Shown: piece after piece, positions 1 through 8,822 of the stretch
How positions within the stretch are numbered: position 1 is the first letter of the stretch
Layout: each line of letters opens with the position of its first letter
DNA from: Candidatus Poribacteria bacterium
GTDB taxonomy: Bacteria > Poribacteria > WGA-4E > GCA-2687025
Assembly (NCBI GenBank): GCA_018644665.1
Contig: JABGQA010000049.1
Span: forward strand, 1-51,826
Length of the DNA stretch: 51,826 nucleotides
Reading direction: 5' to 3'
Made by a program: the position numbers and the translations under genes
The notes under the pieces: generated by a model
Database searches by the model: none
What the model saw: the letters and a program-made list of their open reading frames with translations, nothing else
Told to the model about the DNA's origin: nothing

Positions 1-2
1 CG

Positions 3-674
3 CTGGGCAAGGACGCGGTCTGCTTCACGACGCACCCGGCGCGCATCCACGACGAGTCGCCGAACTACTGGACGGGTTCGGGCTCGCTGCCGCGCGTCGC
101 GCAGGTCAAGAACGTCGCGCTCATCCTGTACGACATCTCGACGCGCCCGGGGCTGTACATCACGCACCGCATGAAGTTCACGCACGCCTGGCTCCCGCGC
201 GCCAAGTTCGATGAGGTGATCTCCCGAGGGAAGTGGACGTTCGCGCGGAAGGGAGACGCGTACCTCGCGCTGTGGTCGCGCAACGCGACCGCGTGGGCCG
301 CCGCAGGGGAGTGGAAGGACATCGAACTGAGCGCGTACGGCAAGCGGAACATCTGGATATGCGAACTCGGCCGAGGCGCGGTCGATGGCGAGTTCGAGGA
401 GTTCGCGGCTCGGATCGAGGGCGCCGCGCTAACGACGTATGGGCGTCACGCGATATACCACTCGCCGTCACAGGGGCGCTTGGAGTTCGGGTGGAGCGGC
501 GCGCTTACCCAGGACGGCGCGGACGTGCCGACCGACGAGTATCTGCGGTACGACAACCCGTACATGCAGGTGGCGTTCCCGGCGGACGGGGTCGTCGTCG
601 AGCACGCGGGGGAGGCGTTGCGGCACGACTACGGCGCTCTGACACGCGAGGCGAGCGGCTACCTGACTCCGTAG
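3..674 (+). CDS. C-terminal part of a large conserved protein (5' end outside window)
   Basis: The reading frame is already open at base 3 and runs to a TAG at 672-674, so 223 residues of the C-terminal end are visible; the first internal ATG (171) is not a likely start because the sequence before it is equally protein-like. The visible part is rich in aromatic and charged residues (PNYWTGSGSLPRVAQ, GDAYLALWSRNATAW, RNIWICELGR, GRLEFGWSG) and has no signal peptide, membrane segment or repeat. The alternating beta-strand character and the WSRNATAW / WICELG blocks recall the end of large conserved proteins found next to glycan-degradation genes, but I do not recognise the family well enough to name an activity. 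It ends only 4 bases from the convergent aldolase gene. Confidence 0.7.
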   Translation: MGKDAVCFTTHPARIHDESPNYWTGSGSLPRVAQVKNVALILYDISTRPGLYITHRMKFTHAWLPRAKFDEVISRGKWTFARKGDAYLALWSRNATAWAAAGEWKDIELSAYGKRNIWICELGRGAVDGEFEEFAARIEGAALTTYGRHAIYHSPSQGRLEFGWSGALTQDGADVPTDEYLRYDNPYMQVAFPADGVVVEHAGEALRHDYGALTREASGYLTP

Positions 675-678
675 GGGG

Positions 679-1605
679 TCACGTCTTGCCCCGCAGCAGG
701 CCGGAAATCGACACGTCCACCGCGTCGAGATGCCGCCAGATCGCTTCCATCACCCAATCCGGCATGGGATCCGCCGCGATACGGCAGTGCGCCGAGTTCA
801 GGACGCCCGCCCGGCGGAAGATCTCTTTGTGCAGCCAGATGGCGTTCCCGGCGCCGGCGGCCGTCAAGCGGCTCAGGGGTAGGATGGCACGGTAGTAGAC
901 CTCGCTCGCGCCGGACGCGTCGCCCGCGAAGTAGAGATCGCAGACCGAGCGAAAAGCGTCGATGATGGCGGGATGTGGGAGCGTGCCGACGGCGCCCCGG
1001 TCGAATTCCTCGATCAGCAGCTGCCCGTCCGACCCGCCTACGACCGAGACGTCGCGGCCGGGGATGTCCGCGAGCCCTTCGACGACACGGCCGATCTTGT
1101 CGGGAGCGCCGGGGGACTCCAACTTGAGGCTGTTCACGCGCGGCGCTTCCCGCACGGCGCGGAGCAGCACGTCAGCGGGCGCGTTCCCGTTGGCGTCCTG
1201 GATCATCAGAGGCAGCGCTACGCGCTCGGACAGGTCGCGGAAGAGGGCGACGAGATCATCACCGCCGAGAGGCGCGGGGTTGACCATCGCGCCGTCGGCT
1301 CCGCAGTCGCGGGCCAACTGTGTTAGGGCGATCGTTCCCTCTCGGCTCGCGTGCGCCGTCGCGGCGATGAGCGGCACGCCGCCGTCCAACTGCCGGGCAG
1401 CGACGGTCCACATCCGCTCGCGTTCAGGGTCGGTGAGCATGTGGCTCTCGGTGCCCATCCCGAACGCGATCGCATCCGAGCCGGCCTCGACGCAGAAGTC
1501 GATCTGCCGTCGCAGGCTGTCTTCGTCGACTGCGCCAGTGTCGTCGAACGTCGCGACCAGTACGGGGACGGCCCCGGCGATCCGCCGCGCTTCCTGATCC
1601 GCCAT
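679..1605 (-). CDS. DapA/NanA-superfamily aldolase-like protein (dihydrodipicolinate synthase family)
   Basis: 308 residues, the usual length for the class I aldolase TIM barrels of the DapA/NanA family, which cleave or form C-C bonds of 2-keto acids through a lysine Schiff base. The N-terminal AIAFGMGTESHMLT block (46-58) matches the family G-x-T-G-E-x-x-x-L-T loop, and K161 in NSLKLES sits where the Schiff-base lysine is expected. The proton-shuttle tyrosine of canonical DapA is absent: the strand reads LPLMIQDA, with Gln136 in its place, as in a divergent subfamily, so dihydrodipicolinate synthesis is unlikely. Start ATG has GAGAGG about nine bases upstream. It is the last gene of a three-gene operon, 14 bases after the amidohydrolase, suggesting a role in catabolism of a sugar acid or similar carbonyl compound. 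Confidence 0.88.
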   Translation of the reverse strand: MADQEARRIAGAVPVLVATFDDTGAVDEDSLRRQIDFCVEAGSDAIAFGMGTESHMLTDPERERMWTVAARQLDGGVPLIAATAHASREGTIALTQLARDCGADGAMVNPAPLGGDDLVALFRDLSERVALPLMIQDANGNAPADVLLRAVREAPRVNSLKLESPGAPDKIGRVVEGLADIPGRDVSVVGGSDGQLLIEEFDRGAVGTLPHPAIIDAFRSVCDLYFAGDASGASEVYYRAILPLSRLTAAGAGNAIWLHKEIFRRAGVLNSAHCRIAADPMPDWVMEAIWRHLDAVDVSISGLLRGKT

Positions 1606-1619
1606 CTCATCAGACCTCT

Positions 1620-2381
1620 CTACGCCAAGCCGTACACGCGCGCCGCCGTCTCGCCAAAGATCGAGCGACGATCCGCTTCGGACGGGAACTCATCCATCGT
1701 GAGACGCAGGGCGTTTGCGTAGCCTTCCCGGCCGCTCACGGGCGGGTAGTCGCTGCCCCACATGAGGCGGTCGGGGCCGAACGCGTCGTATGCCTCGTGG
1801 AGCAACGGCACATCTTCAGGCTCGAACGGGAAGGGCGACGTGACCGGCATCGCGCGTCGGCAGAACTCGCCAAGGCCGTGGATCTTCATGTGCGCGTTGG
1901 CGCGCCCGGCTAGCGCGAACACCGCGTCGCGAGTAGCGCGATCAGAGGCGGCCTTGAGGCCGCCGAGATGCTCGATGACCACCGGCGTGTCGCCCATGAT
2001 GTCCAGGTTCTCGGCGAACGTCGGCGCCGAGAACGCGTCGGGCGACCCGAGGCTCGTCACCGGCAGGCGAAGCTCGGCGGCCCTTCGCCATACGGCCGGA
2101 GCAGCCGCGCCCGCAGGGAGACGCACGCCTCGCGCTCCGGCCTCAACCAGCGCCGCGAGCTGTCCGGGCGCGTCCTCGGACGACAGATCGACCAGCACGA
2201 CCGACACGAGACGGTCGGGGTGCTTCGCGACGCATTCGGCCTGGTACGCGTTGTCGTACTGGCCGCCCATCTGCACGAGGAGGGCCTTTTCGACACCGTT
2301 TCGGTCCATCTGCTGCAGCAGCTGCTCCACGGGCTCATACCACGCGGTGGAGACATGACAGTGCGTGTCGACGATCAGCAT
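1620..2381 (-). CDS. Amidohydrolase family 2 (TIM-barrel metal-dependent hydrolase)
   Basis: 253 residues. It begins with the metal-binding MLIVDTHCHV strand (H7, H9) and has H138 in VIEHLGG, H168 in KIHGL and D211 in MWGSDYPP, the ordered ligands of COG2159-type amidohydrolases/decarboxylases and lactonases. There is no signal peptide, so it acts in the cytoplasm on a hydrolysable or decarboxylatable carboxylate such as a lactone; the substrate cannot be read from sequence. A strong GGAGGAG lies 8 bases before the ATG, inside the 22-base gap after the dehydrogenase stop codon. Neighbours on both sides act on hydroxy/keto acids, so a lactone or sugar-acid breakdown step is a reasonable inference. 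Confidence 0.88.
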   Translation of the reverse strand: MLIVDTHCHVSTAWYEPVEQLLQQMDRNGVEKALLVQMGGQYDNAYQAECVAKHPDRLVSVVLVDLSSEDAPGQLAALVEAGARGVRLPAGAAAPAVWRRAAELRLPVTSLGSPDAFSAPTFAENLDIMGDTPVVIEHLGGLKAASDRATRDAVFALAGRANAHMKIHGLGEFCRRAMPVTSPFPFEPEDVPLLHEAYDAFGPDRLMWGSDYPPVSGREGYANALRLTMDEFPSEADRRSIFGETAARVYGLA

Positions 2382-2403
2382 GCGGCGGTCTCCTCCAGTG
2401 GGC

Positions 2404-3369
2404 TCAGAACCACATCGCCTTGTCCACGACGTTACGCAGGGGCTCGCCGGCCGACAGACGTCGCGCGTTGTCGAGGAAGAGCCCTATCGTGCGCTCGCCG
2501 ATGTCCTCGGCATCCGCGACGGCGATGTGCGGCGTCAGGATGACGTTCTCCATACCCCACAGCATGTGCGTGGCCGGCAGGGGTTCGGTCTCGAACACGT
2601 CCAACGCGCAGCCCGCGATCTCGTCGTCTTCGAGCGCGGAGACGAGGTCGTCGAGGCGCGTCGTCATCCCCCGTCCGATGTTGACGAAATACGCGCTGCT
2701 CTTCATGAGTCGGAAACGCGCGCTATTCCACATGCCTTCGGTCTCGGGCGTGTGGGGCGTCGCAACCAGGACGAAGTCCGCGTCGGGCAGCGCGTCGTCG
2801 AGTTCGTCGGGCGATCGCCGTTCGATATCGGGCGGGTCGTATTCCCAGCGCGCGTCCACGCCAATGACGCGCATGCCGAACGCGTTGCACAGCCGTGCGA
2901 TCTCCTGACCGATGCCGCCGACGCCGACCACGAGCGCCGTCGATGTCTTCAGGTCCACGTAGCCCTTCTTGCGGGCGCGGGTGTCCCATCGGCGTTCGCG
3001 CTGCGCCTCCATGTAGTAGGGCAGACCGCGCGCCAACGCGAGCATGTACATCACGACATGCTGGCCGATGTGGTCGTTGTAGACGCCCCGTGGATTGCAC
3101 ACCTGCACCGGATGCGCGACGAGTTCGGGGTAGTAGTAGCCTGCGGCCGGCCCGGCGGCGGGGCTCTGTATCCACGCGAGCTTGTCCGCGACGGCCAGCG
3201 CCTCGGGCGGAACGACGCCGAACGCTGCGTCGGCATCGGCGATCTCGCGGAGGGCGTCCTCGTCGGTCTCGGGCAGGGCGATCGTATACTCGGGACACGT
3301 CTCGCGAAGGCGGCGCGACCATTCGCGCGCGCGTCCTCCCTGCGGTGGCATCATCACCATCTTCGGCAT
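2404..3369 (-). CDS. D-isomer-specific 2-hydroxyacid dehydrogenase
   Basis: 321 residues. The NAD-binding Rossmann motif is VVGVGGIGQE (G149-x-G151-x-x-G154) and the catalytic set is visible as R233 (NIGRG), E262 (DVFETEPLP) and H281 (TPHIAV). These are the hallmarks of D-2-hydroxyacid dehydrogenases, which interconvert 2-keto and D-2-hydroxy acids with NAD(P)H. The frame is open 192 bases further upstream, but the ATG at 3369 is chosen because AGGGGAG precedes it at good spacing and the protein starts with the expected first beta strand (MPKMVMMP). It heads a minus-strand operon with the amidohydrolase and the DapA-like aldolase. Confidence 0.9.
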   Translation of the reverse strand: MPKMVMMPPQGGRAREWSRRLRETCPEYTIALPETDEDALREIADADAAFGVVPPEALAVADKLAWIQSPAAGPAAGYYYPELVAHPVQVCNPRGVYNDHIGQHVVMYMLALARGLPYYMEAQRERRWDTRARKKGYVDLKTSTALVVGVGGIGQEIARLCNAFGMRVIGVDARWEYDPPDIERRSPDELDDALPDADFVLVATPHTPETEGMWNSARFRLMKSSAYFVNIGRGMTTRLDDLVSALEDDEIAGCALDVFETEPLPATHMLWGMENVILTPHIAVADAEDIGERTIGLFLDNARRLSAGEPLRNVVDKAMWF

Positions 3370-3394
3370 GTGCGGCTCCCCTGGGTGCCCGGCT

Positions 3395-3423
3395 ATATTG
3401 CGCTGCCCGCGCGCACTCGGCAA
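3395..3423 (-). promoter_or_regulatory. Candidate sigma-70-like promoter of the dehydrogenase operon
   Basis: On the minus strand TTGCCG (3423-3418) is followed after 17 bases by CAATAT (3400-3395). Transcription would begin about 20 bases before the chosen ATG at 3369, which leaves room for the ribosome site. The -10 match is weak. Confidence 0.3.
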
Positions 3424-3630
3424 TGGCCGGAGGAGGCCGCGCGGGCAACCGGGGAGGTCTTCCCTTGGGCCGGCGCAGCGCACGAGACGTGTAGATCTCC
3501 GTGGGAAGCTAGGTATGCGCTTGAGGTTGGCGACCACGGGTGTTCCCTGCGCCAGCGCCATTGGCTTCCAGTGGAGTCCAAGCGGGGAGACGCTGTGCCA
3601 CCGCTTCCGACAGGCCTGCCGACCCCGCCG

Positions 3631-3659
3631 TTGCTGCGTACACGAACGCGGCCTAACAT
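3631..3659 (+). promoter_or_regulatory. Candidate sigma-70-like promoter of the MBL/FG-GAP unit
   Basis: TTGCTG (3631-3636), a 17-base spacer and TAACAT (3654-3659) lie 33 bases before the start codon at 3692, giving a leader of about 25 bases that contains the AGGGGGA ribosome site. Confidence 0.4.
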
Positions 3660-3691
3660 GCGGCCGGCATCAGGACAGCCAGGGGGAAGCG

Positions 3692-4447
3692 ATGACGGCA
3701 CGCATTACGACGCTTGGGACGAGCCACGGCAGCCACACGTACTGCCGGTTCAACACGGCGACGCTGGTCGAGGTCGGCGACGTGTCGTACCTCATCGATG
3801 CGGGGTCGCCAGCGAGCGCGCTGATGCTCCGAGGCGAGAAGCGCATCCAGCCACTACGCGGCGTGTTCCTCACGCACATGCACGAGGACCACGCCGGAGG
3901 ACTTCCGGGGGTCATCAAGGCTTTGCTCAAGGCGCCGGATCCGGGCCAGCACACGGACGTATTCCTCCCCGAGGTCGAGGCGCGAGCCGGACTGGAGGCG
4001 TGGCTCGTGGCGATTCGGCTGCGCTGGCCGTCCCCGCTGGTGACGCTGCGCACGGTGCGCGATGGCCCGATCTACGAGGACGACCTCATCAGCCTCGAAG
4101 CGACGCGCACCAAGCATCTCAGCGACAGGTACGGCCCCGCGAGCTTTTCCTACCGCATGACCATCGGCGACAAGCGCATCGTGTTCACGGGCGACCTGAG
4201 TTCGGACTTCTCGGACTTCCCCGCGTTCGCGAAGTCCGAACCGTGCGATCTGTGCGTCTGCGAGATGACCCACTTCCCACCCGAGGCGGCGCTGCCAACG
4301 CTCATGGATAGCCCGATCGGCCGGCTCGTGTTCAACCACATCCACGACCCCTGGCATGGCCCCGGTGAGGCGCGCCTGCGCGCGTTCTTCGACGAGCTTC
4401 CCTATGAGTTCCATATCGCGCACGACGGCGACGAGTTCGAGGTGTAG
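3692..4447 (+). CDS. Metallo-beta-lactamase-fold hydrolase
   Basis: 251 residues. The zinc motif THMHEDHAGG gives H62, H64, D66 and H67, followed by a later His (TKHLSDR), the bridging Asp in VFTGDLSSD and a last His in FNHIHDPWH. This order is that of RNase Z/lactonase-like MBL-fold hydrolases acting on phosphodiester or ester bonds in the cytoplasm; substrate unknown. The frame extends far upstream to 3182, but that part is out-of-family sequence antisense to the dehydrogenase; ATG 3692 has AGGGGGA five bases ahead and starts directly with the first strand of the fold. The secreted FG-GAP gene begins 24 bases after its stop, so the two are probably co-transcribed. Confidence 0.9.
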   Translation: MTARITTLGTSHGSHTYCRFNTATLVEVGDVSYLIDAGSPASALMLRGEKRIQPLRGVFLTHMHEDHAGGLPGVIKALLKAPDPGQHTDVFLPEVEARAGLEAWLVAIRLRWPSPLVTLRTVRDGPIYEDDLISLEATRTKHLSDRYGPASFSYRMTIGDKRIVFTGDLSSDFSDFPAFAKSEPCDLCVCEMTHFPPEAALPTLMDSPIGRLVFNHIHDPWHGPGEARLRAFFDELPYEFHIAHDGDEFEV

Positions 4448-4471
4448 GCACCCGCGGCCGGAGGGTTCGAC

Positions 4472-7111
4472 ATGTTGGGCGCCGTGACGCTCGCCGCGCT
4501 CTGTGTCGCGTCGAGCGTGGGCGAATGGCCGATGGAGCGGCACGACCGCCGGCTTACCGGGCGGACCTCGCTCAAGGGCAGTATGCGCGAGGCCCCGAGC
4601 GTCGTGGCGCGTCACTATCTCGGACTGTGGCAGAACACCCTCGATCTGACGCATAGCGACGGCGGCGCGGTGATCGAGCTGCCGGCGGAGGAACTCGATA
4701 CCGGCTATCTCGGCGCGCATCGCGCTGAGTGGGGACTGAGCGCGATGCGATTGGATCTCACCGGCGCGGGCGACTTCGTCGCTGCGCCGAGCGAATCCGG
4801 CGTCAAGGTCGCGAAGCTGCTGCCCAACACGCCGGGCCTGCAGCGCGTCGAATTCGACAACGCGTTCAGCATCGGCGCCGAGAACACGCGCGGACGCCTC
4901 TACGCCTACCCGAACGGGCCTGACCACCCAGAACTCGTGTGGGAGACCGCGCCGATCAAGGACATGTACTCCCCGGTGGTCGCCATCGCGGACACGGACC
5001 TCGACGGGCAGCCGGAGATCGTGCTGCTCACTCAGTACCATCTCGCCATCTACGACGCGCTCACCGGCGCCGTGAAGGACCGCGTCGAGTGGAACGTCGG
5101 ACGGAATTACGGGCAGTTGGACGTGGTCGATGTGGACGGCGACGGGTACCCAGACTTCGTCGTGCAGGCGGACGCCCCCGCGCATCTGGAGTTCATCCGC
5201 AACGGGGGATCGAGCCACAACGAGCCCGGCGGCGCACGGCTGGAATGGTCGCACAAGTACCTCGCCGACGAGGCGGACGTCGCCGTGCCCACGGACTTCA
5301 TGCTCCACAACCTGCCGAACTCCATACGCGACCTGGACGGCGATGGGCGCATGGAACTGGCCGTCAACATCCGCGACCTACGTGGTGAGCGACGGTGGCG
5401 CATCGTCGTCTTCGACGTCATCTCCGGCGACATCCGCGTCGAGATTCCCGGGGCGTACCTGTGGGGCGTGGAGGACCTCGACGGCGACGGCCGCTACGAG
5501 TTCTTCACGAGCGAGGTCGAGGGCAAGACGGTGGATCGCAATGTCCCGCTGAGCGTCGGACGATACGCGGGTGAAGATGTGGAGACGCTATGGCGCAGCG
5601 ACGGGGTCGGGAAGTTCTCAATGCGACCCTACGCCTTCCCCGACTCAGTGAGTAGCGCGGCATCTCGCGGGCCGGCGCATAGGTCGACGGTCGTGACCGG
5701 CGATGGCCCGCACGGCGCGGGACGCGTCGCCTACGTGACGCTGGGATCGGCGTTGCGCGCCGTTGGCGTGGACGGCCCGACGCCGTTCTCCGTGACGGGA
5801 CCGGAGGACTCGGCGCCGAGGGCCATAGCGACGCGCGGAGTCGAGGCGCTTGTGGAGGTCGCGTCGGAGAGCGGCTCCGTGCTGGTTACGGGCGCACACG
5901 GGTCCCTTGTCTCGCGCGTTCGCTCGTCGGGATATCGAACGTCGTGCTCCGTCGCGGATGTCGACGGCGACGGTCGTAACGAAGTCATCGCGGAGGACGC
6001 GGCCGGCTTCATGCGTGTGCTGCACATGGACAGCGGCGCGTTGCGCGTGCGGTGGAAGCGACGCGCGTCTGCTCAGCCGGTGTGGACGACGTGGTCCGCC
6101 ACGCATGCTGCGGCCCCCGCGGTGGATCTCGACGGCGACGGTCAAAAGGAGATCATCTGCTCGGATGCGGGCGACGAGCCGGCCTCGACCATATACGCGT
6201 TACGCGCGGACGGCTCGGTGTACTGGGCGTCGGCGCTGCCGGACATGGGGCCGCGGCTGATCGAGACGTTCAGCGTCGGTAAGTTCCGGCCCGACGGGTG
6301 GGATGTCGTCGTCACGGTGAGTCCGAAAACACAACCGGAGATGCTCTGCCTGGACGGCCGCGACGGCTCCGTGCTCTGGCATCATCGGACGTGGGAGGAC
6401 GACGCGGGCAAGTCGTGGCCGTACCCAAACCAATACGTCTGCTTCGACTCCGACGGCGACGGGTTCGACGAGATCCACGGAACCTACGCGTACATCTACT
6501 ACCGGCTCGACGGCCGCACGGGCGAGCCCGTCCGCAAGCCGCTACACGCCGTCGACGACATCTTCGGGCGATGGCAGTCGTACTTCGCGCCGATCCCCGG
6601 CGACTACGACGGAGACGGGCAGACGGAGTACTTCCTCGCCTCCAGCTCTTTCGCCGTAGGCGGCGTGGCGATGGTAGACGACGACGCCGGCATCGTGTGG
6701 GAGCGGCCTCTGGACAACGCCGTCGGGGCGCGCGGGGCTCAGGGCATCGGCGACTGTGACGGCGACGGCCTGGCGGACATCGCCTTCTGCCATCTGGACG
6801 GACGCGTCGCGTGCTACGACGGCGCCACCGGGGACGTGCGTTGGGAGGCGGCCGACATCCAGCCAAACCACAGCAACAGCGGCGGCCACTTCGCTGCAGG
6901 AGACATCAATGGCGACGGCCGCGACGAGTTCATTTATCCCAGCGGCTCCGGCGAGTTGATCGCGCTGTCCGAGAGCGCGCCGGGTCACGTGCTCTGGCGT
7001 GTCCAATTGCCCGCGGAGCCGGAGACGCCGATCATCGCGGACGTGGACGGGGATGGGCTCGGAGAGATCCTCGTAGTGACTGCGGACGGCTTCCTCAACG
7101 TGCTGAAGTAG
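4472..7111 (+). CDS. Large FG-GAP/VCBS-repeat protein, probably exported
   Basis: 879 residues made almost wholly of beta-propeller-like FG-GAP/VCBS repeats. I count 11 calcium-loop motifs of the DxDxDGxxE/D type, for example DVDGDGYPDF, DLDGDGRMEL, DLDGDGRYEF, DVDGDGRNEV, DLDGDGQKEI, DYDGDGQTEY, DINGDGRDEF and DVDGDGLGEI, spread from about residue 170 to the C terminus. Such proteins are generally surface or secreted and bind partners in a calcium-dependent way. The N terminus (MLGAVTLAALCVASSVG) is hydrophobic like a signal sequence but lacks the usual basic residues, so export is likely rather than certain. GGAGGG precedes the ATG. It does not carry the KLxxTWGxLK tail seen on other exported proteins here. 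Confidence 0.88.
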   Translation: MLGAVTLAALCVASSVGEWPMERHDRRLTGRTSLKGSMREAPSVVARHYLGLWQNTLDLTHSDGGAVIELPAEELDTGYLGAHRAEWGLSAMRLDLTGAGDFVAAPSESGVKVAKLLPNTPGLQRVEFDNAFSIGAENTRGRLYAYPNGPDHPELVWETAPIKDMYSPVVAIADTDLDGQPEIVLLTQYHLAIYDALTGAVKDRVEWNVGRNYGQLDVVDVDGDGYPDFVVQADAPAHLEFIRNGGSSHNEPGGARLEWSHKYLADEADVAVPTDFMLHNLPNSIRDLDGDGRMELAVNIRDLRGERRWRIVVFDVISGDIRVEIPGAYLWGVEDLDGDGRYEFFTSEVEGKTVDRNVPLSVGRYAGEDVETLWRSDGVGKFSMRPYAFPDSVSSAASRGPAHRSTVVTGDGPHGAGRVAYVTLGSALRAVGVDGPTPFSVTGPEDSAPRAIATRGVEALVEVASESGSVLVTGAHGSLVSRVRSSGYRTSCSVADVDGDGRNEVIAEDAAGFMRVLHMDSGALRVRWKRRASAQPVWTTWSATHAAAPAVDLDGDGQKEIICSDAGDEPASTIYALRADGSVYWASALPDMGPRLIETFSVGKFRPDGWDVVVTVSPKTQPEMLCLDGRDGSVLWHHRTWEDDAGKSWPYPNQYVCFDSDGDGFDEIHGTYAYIYYRLDGRTGEPVRKPLHAVDDIFGRWQSYFAPIPGDYDGDGQTEYFLASSSFAVGGVAMVDDDAGIVWERPLDNAVGARGAQGIGDCDGDGLADIAFCHLDGRVACYDGATGDVRWEAADIQPNHSNSGGHFAAGDINGDGRDEFIYPSGSGELIALSESAPGHVLWRVQLPAEPETPIIADVDGDGLGEILVVTADGFLNVLK

Positions 7112-7149
7112 CTGCCGCGCGCGAGCCAGCTCTGCGCCGAAGGCGGGGG

Positions 7150-7932
7150 TCAGTCGGCAAGGACATCACCGTATAGGTCGGGTCGACGACGATGCTTGAT
7201 GCCGCGTTGGCTCTCCTCGACGCGCGACAGGTCGACGACTGCCTGAGCGTACTGCCGGGGCTCGTCCTCGTCGTGGTCGAGGAGGGAGCCGTTGGGCGCG
7301 ATGACGAGCCCTCGCCGCGGGTGCGCGAACAGGCACGCGACGCCGTTGTCCACTGCCATCGTCTGGAGTCGGCGCGTGTTGCCCTCGTTGTATGAGCCGT
7401 TCGACGGAATCAGGACCATCCGCGCGCCGCGTAGCATCAGCACACGCCAGGTCTCGGCGTAGACGCGGTCGTTACAGATGAGAATGCCCACCCCGCCCCA
7501 CGGCGTGTCGAACACCGGCAGGCCGGCTCCCGGCTCGTAAAGGCCGACATCGCCGCCGCTGAGAACGTGCGTCTTGTCGTAGCGGCCGATGACCGCGCCA
7601 TCAGGGCCGATGAGTTCAGCGGTGTTGTAGAGCCGGTCTCCGTCAATGCGGTCGTACCCGGCGACCAGATGTATGGAAAGCTCAGCTGCCAACGCGCGCA
7701 GCGCGCCGATGCGGGGGCCGTCGACGGGCTCCGCCCAAGAGGTGATCTGCTGGCGTGTGTAGGTCTGCGCCCCTGCGGGGTATCCCTGCACGCCGGCCTC
7801 GGGAAGCACGACGAGTTCGGCGCCCGCGCTCACACGCTCTCGTACGCGGGTAAGCGCCTCTGCCAAGTTCGCGTCGGCCTCGCCCTTGAGGTCGGGCAGG
7901 CATATGGCGGCGGCGTGCACGTCATTCCGCAT
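7150..7932 (-). CDS. Carbon-nitrogen hydrolase (nitrilase superfamily)
   Basis: 260 residues. The Glu-Lys-Cys catalytic triad of the nitrilase superfamily is present: E45 in VVLPEAGVQGYP, K120 in GRYDKTHVL and C153 in GILICNDRVYAE. These enzymes cleave amides, carbamoyl groups or nitriles in the cytoplasm. A TTG at 7959 would add nine residues, but ATG 7932 has GGAG six bases upstream and fits the first strand of the fold. It is convergent with the FG-GAP gene (38 bases apart). The LPEAGVQGYP and LICNDR blocks are close to the carbon-nitrogen hydrolase group of N-carbamoyl and omega-amidase-like proteins; exact substrate unknown. Confidence 0.9.
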   Translation of the reverse strand: MRNDVHAAAICLPDLKGEADANLAEALTRVRERVSAGAELVVLPEAGVQGYPAGAQTYTRQQITSWAEPVDGPRIGALRALAAELSIHLVAGYDRIDGDRLYNTAELIGPDGAVIGRYDKTHVLSGGDVGLYEPGAGLPVFDTPWGGVGILICNDRVYAETWRVLMLRGARMVLIPSNGSYNEGNTRRLQTMAVDNGVACLFAHPRRGLVIAPNGSLLDHDEDEPRQYAQAVVDLSRVEESQRGIKHRRRPDLYGDVLAD

Positions 7933-8051
7933 CGGTACTCCGCATCGGTGGCTCCCCAAGATTGCACTGAAGCAAGGTGATGGTTGGGCCTGCGCGTCTG
8001 CGTGCGCACGTCGATCGACGCAAGTAGCGCGGTGATAGCCCTGGAAGCCCG

Positions 8052-8822
8052 TCAGTCGGCTGGCGCGGCCGCCGTTGGCTCCTTCACGGCCTCGCTGCCC
8101 GTGACCTCGATCTCCACCAGCCGCACGATCGTCTCCTGCGACGAGGGGGCTCGCCGGCGGCCGCCGAAGCTGCCTCGGCCCCCACCGAAGGCCTGAGCCT
8201 GCTCGGGCTCCTCAGCTGCGCTGTGGCTGTCACCCATGGTGTAGATGACGACTCGAGCCGCATCGGCAGTCACCTGGTTGAACCGGAAGGTCGTCGTGGC
8301 TCGAGCCTTCACCGGTTGCTTGCCCGGTATGATGATGAACCCCTTCTCGATCTGGCCGACGGTCTTCCACGGGAAGAACGTGTCCTGGGGCGTGTGTACC
8401 TGGGCCAAGCCGCTCAGGATGCCTGGGTAGGGCATCTCGTCGGTGTTCAACACGTGCACCGCGATGCGGTTTACGCGTCGAGGCCCCGGGAACTTGATGT
8501 GGGCCCACGCGCTCCCTCGGCTCATGTTGTCCTCGATGCTCCCACCACTTCGACGGTACCCGCCGCCGCGCTCGAACGTGTATTGCCAGCCGGAATCGGG
8601 CGTCCACGCCTCCACGTCGGATACGCCGTCGATAAGGCTCACGGGCGCGTAGCCCGTGTCGGTCCCGGACACGGTCAGGGTCGCGCCCTGCTCGACGGTC
8701 GCGTAGTCGAGCATCTTGCCGCCGATTCCAGCACACCCAAGCACGGATGCCAGCGACGCCAAGAGTAGAGCCATGGGGGCACGATAGCGGCGATTCTGTG
8801 TCGTCCTGGTGGGAGTTCTCAT
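8052..8822 (-). CDS. Putative lipoprotein with discoidin-like region
   Basis: 256 residues. A basic N terminus (RRYRAP) is followed by a hydrophobic stretch and Cys30 in SVLGCAG, consistent with a lipoprotein signal peptide, though Leu at -2 is not ideal. The region from about 45 to 190 (VSLIDGVSDVEAWTPD, WAHIKFPGPRRVNRIAVHV, ARVVIYTMGDS) has the arrangement of galactose-binding/F5-8 type C domains: a short indel loop, a Trp-rich strand and an RVNRI core strand. The tail has a Gly/Arg-rich linker (FGGGRGSFGGRRR). AGGAG precedes the ATG. It lies 213 bases downstream of the ECF sigma factor on the same strand and could be one of its targets, which is inference only. Confidence 0.75.
   Translation of the reverse strand: MRTPTRTTQNRRYRAPMALLLASLASVLGCAGIGGKMLDYATVEQGATLTVSGTDTGYAPVSLIDGVSDVEAWTPDSGWQYTFERGGGYRRSGGSIEDNMSRGSAWAHIKFPGPRRVNRIAVHVLNTDEMPYPGILSGLAQVHTPQDTFFPWKTVGQIEKGFIIIPGKQPVKARATTTFRFNQVTADAARVVIYTMGDSHSAAEEPEQAQAFGGGRGSFGGRRRAPSSQETIVRLVEIEVTGSEAVKEPTAAAPAD

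Larger units (their letters stand above)
3370..3691. promoter_or_regulatory. Divergent intergenic region between dehydrogenase operon and MBL gene
   Basis: This 322-base gap separates two divergent transcription units and has no convincing coding signal. It holds a candidate promoter for each direction, listed separately. No clear operator palindrome or riboswitch fold was seen. Confidence 0.5.

Noticed and set aside
2365..4311. A 648-codon plus-strand frame across the dehydrogenase and MBL genes
   Set aside because: It is antisense to, or out of frame with, two clear enzymes and is rich in Arg, Ala and His, as expected for shadow frames in GC-rich DNA.
3854..5308. A 484-codon minus-strand frame
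   Set aside because: It lies opposite the MBL and FG-GAP genes, which have clear motifs; its composition is that of a shadow frame.
4980..7090. Apparent DNA direct repeats within the FG-GAP gene
   Set aside because: They reflect repeated DxDGDG codons in protein repeats, not a mobile element or satellite.
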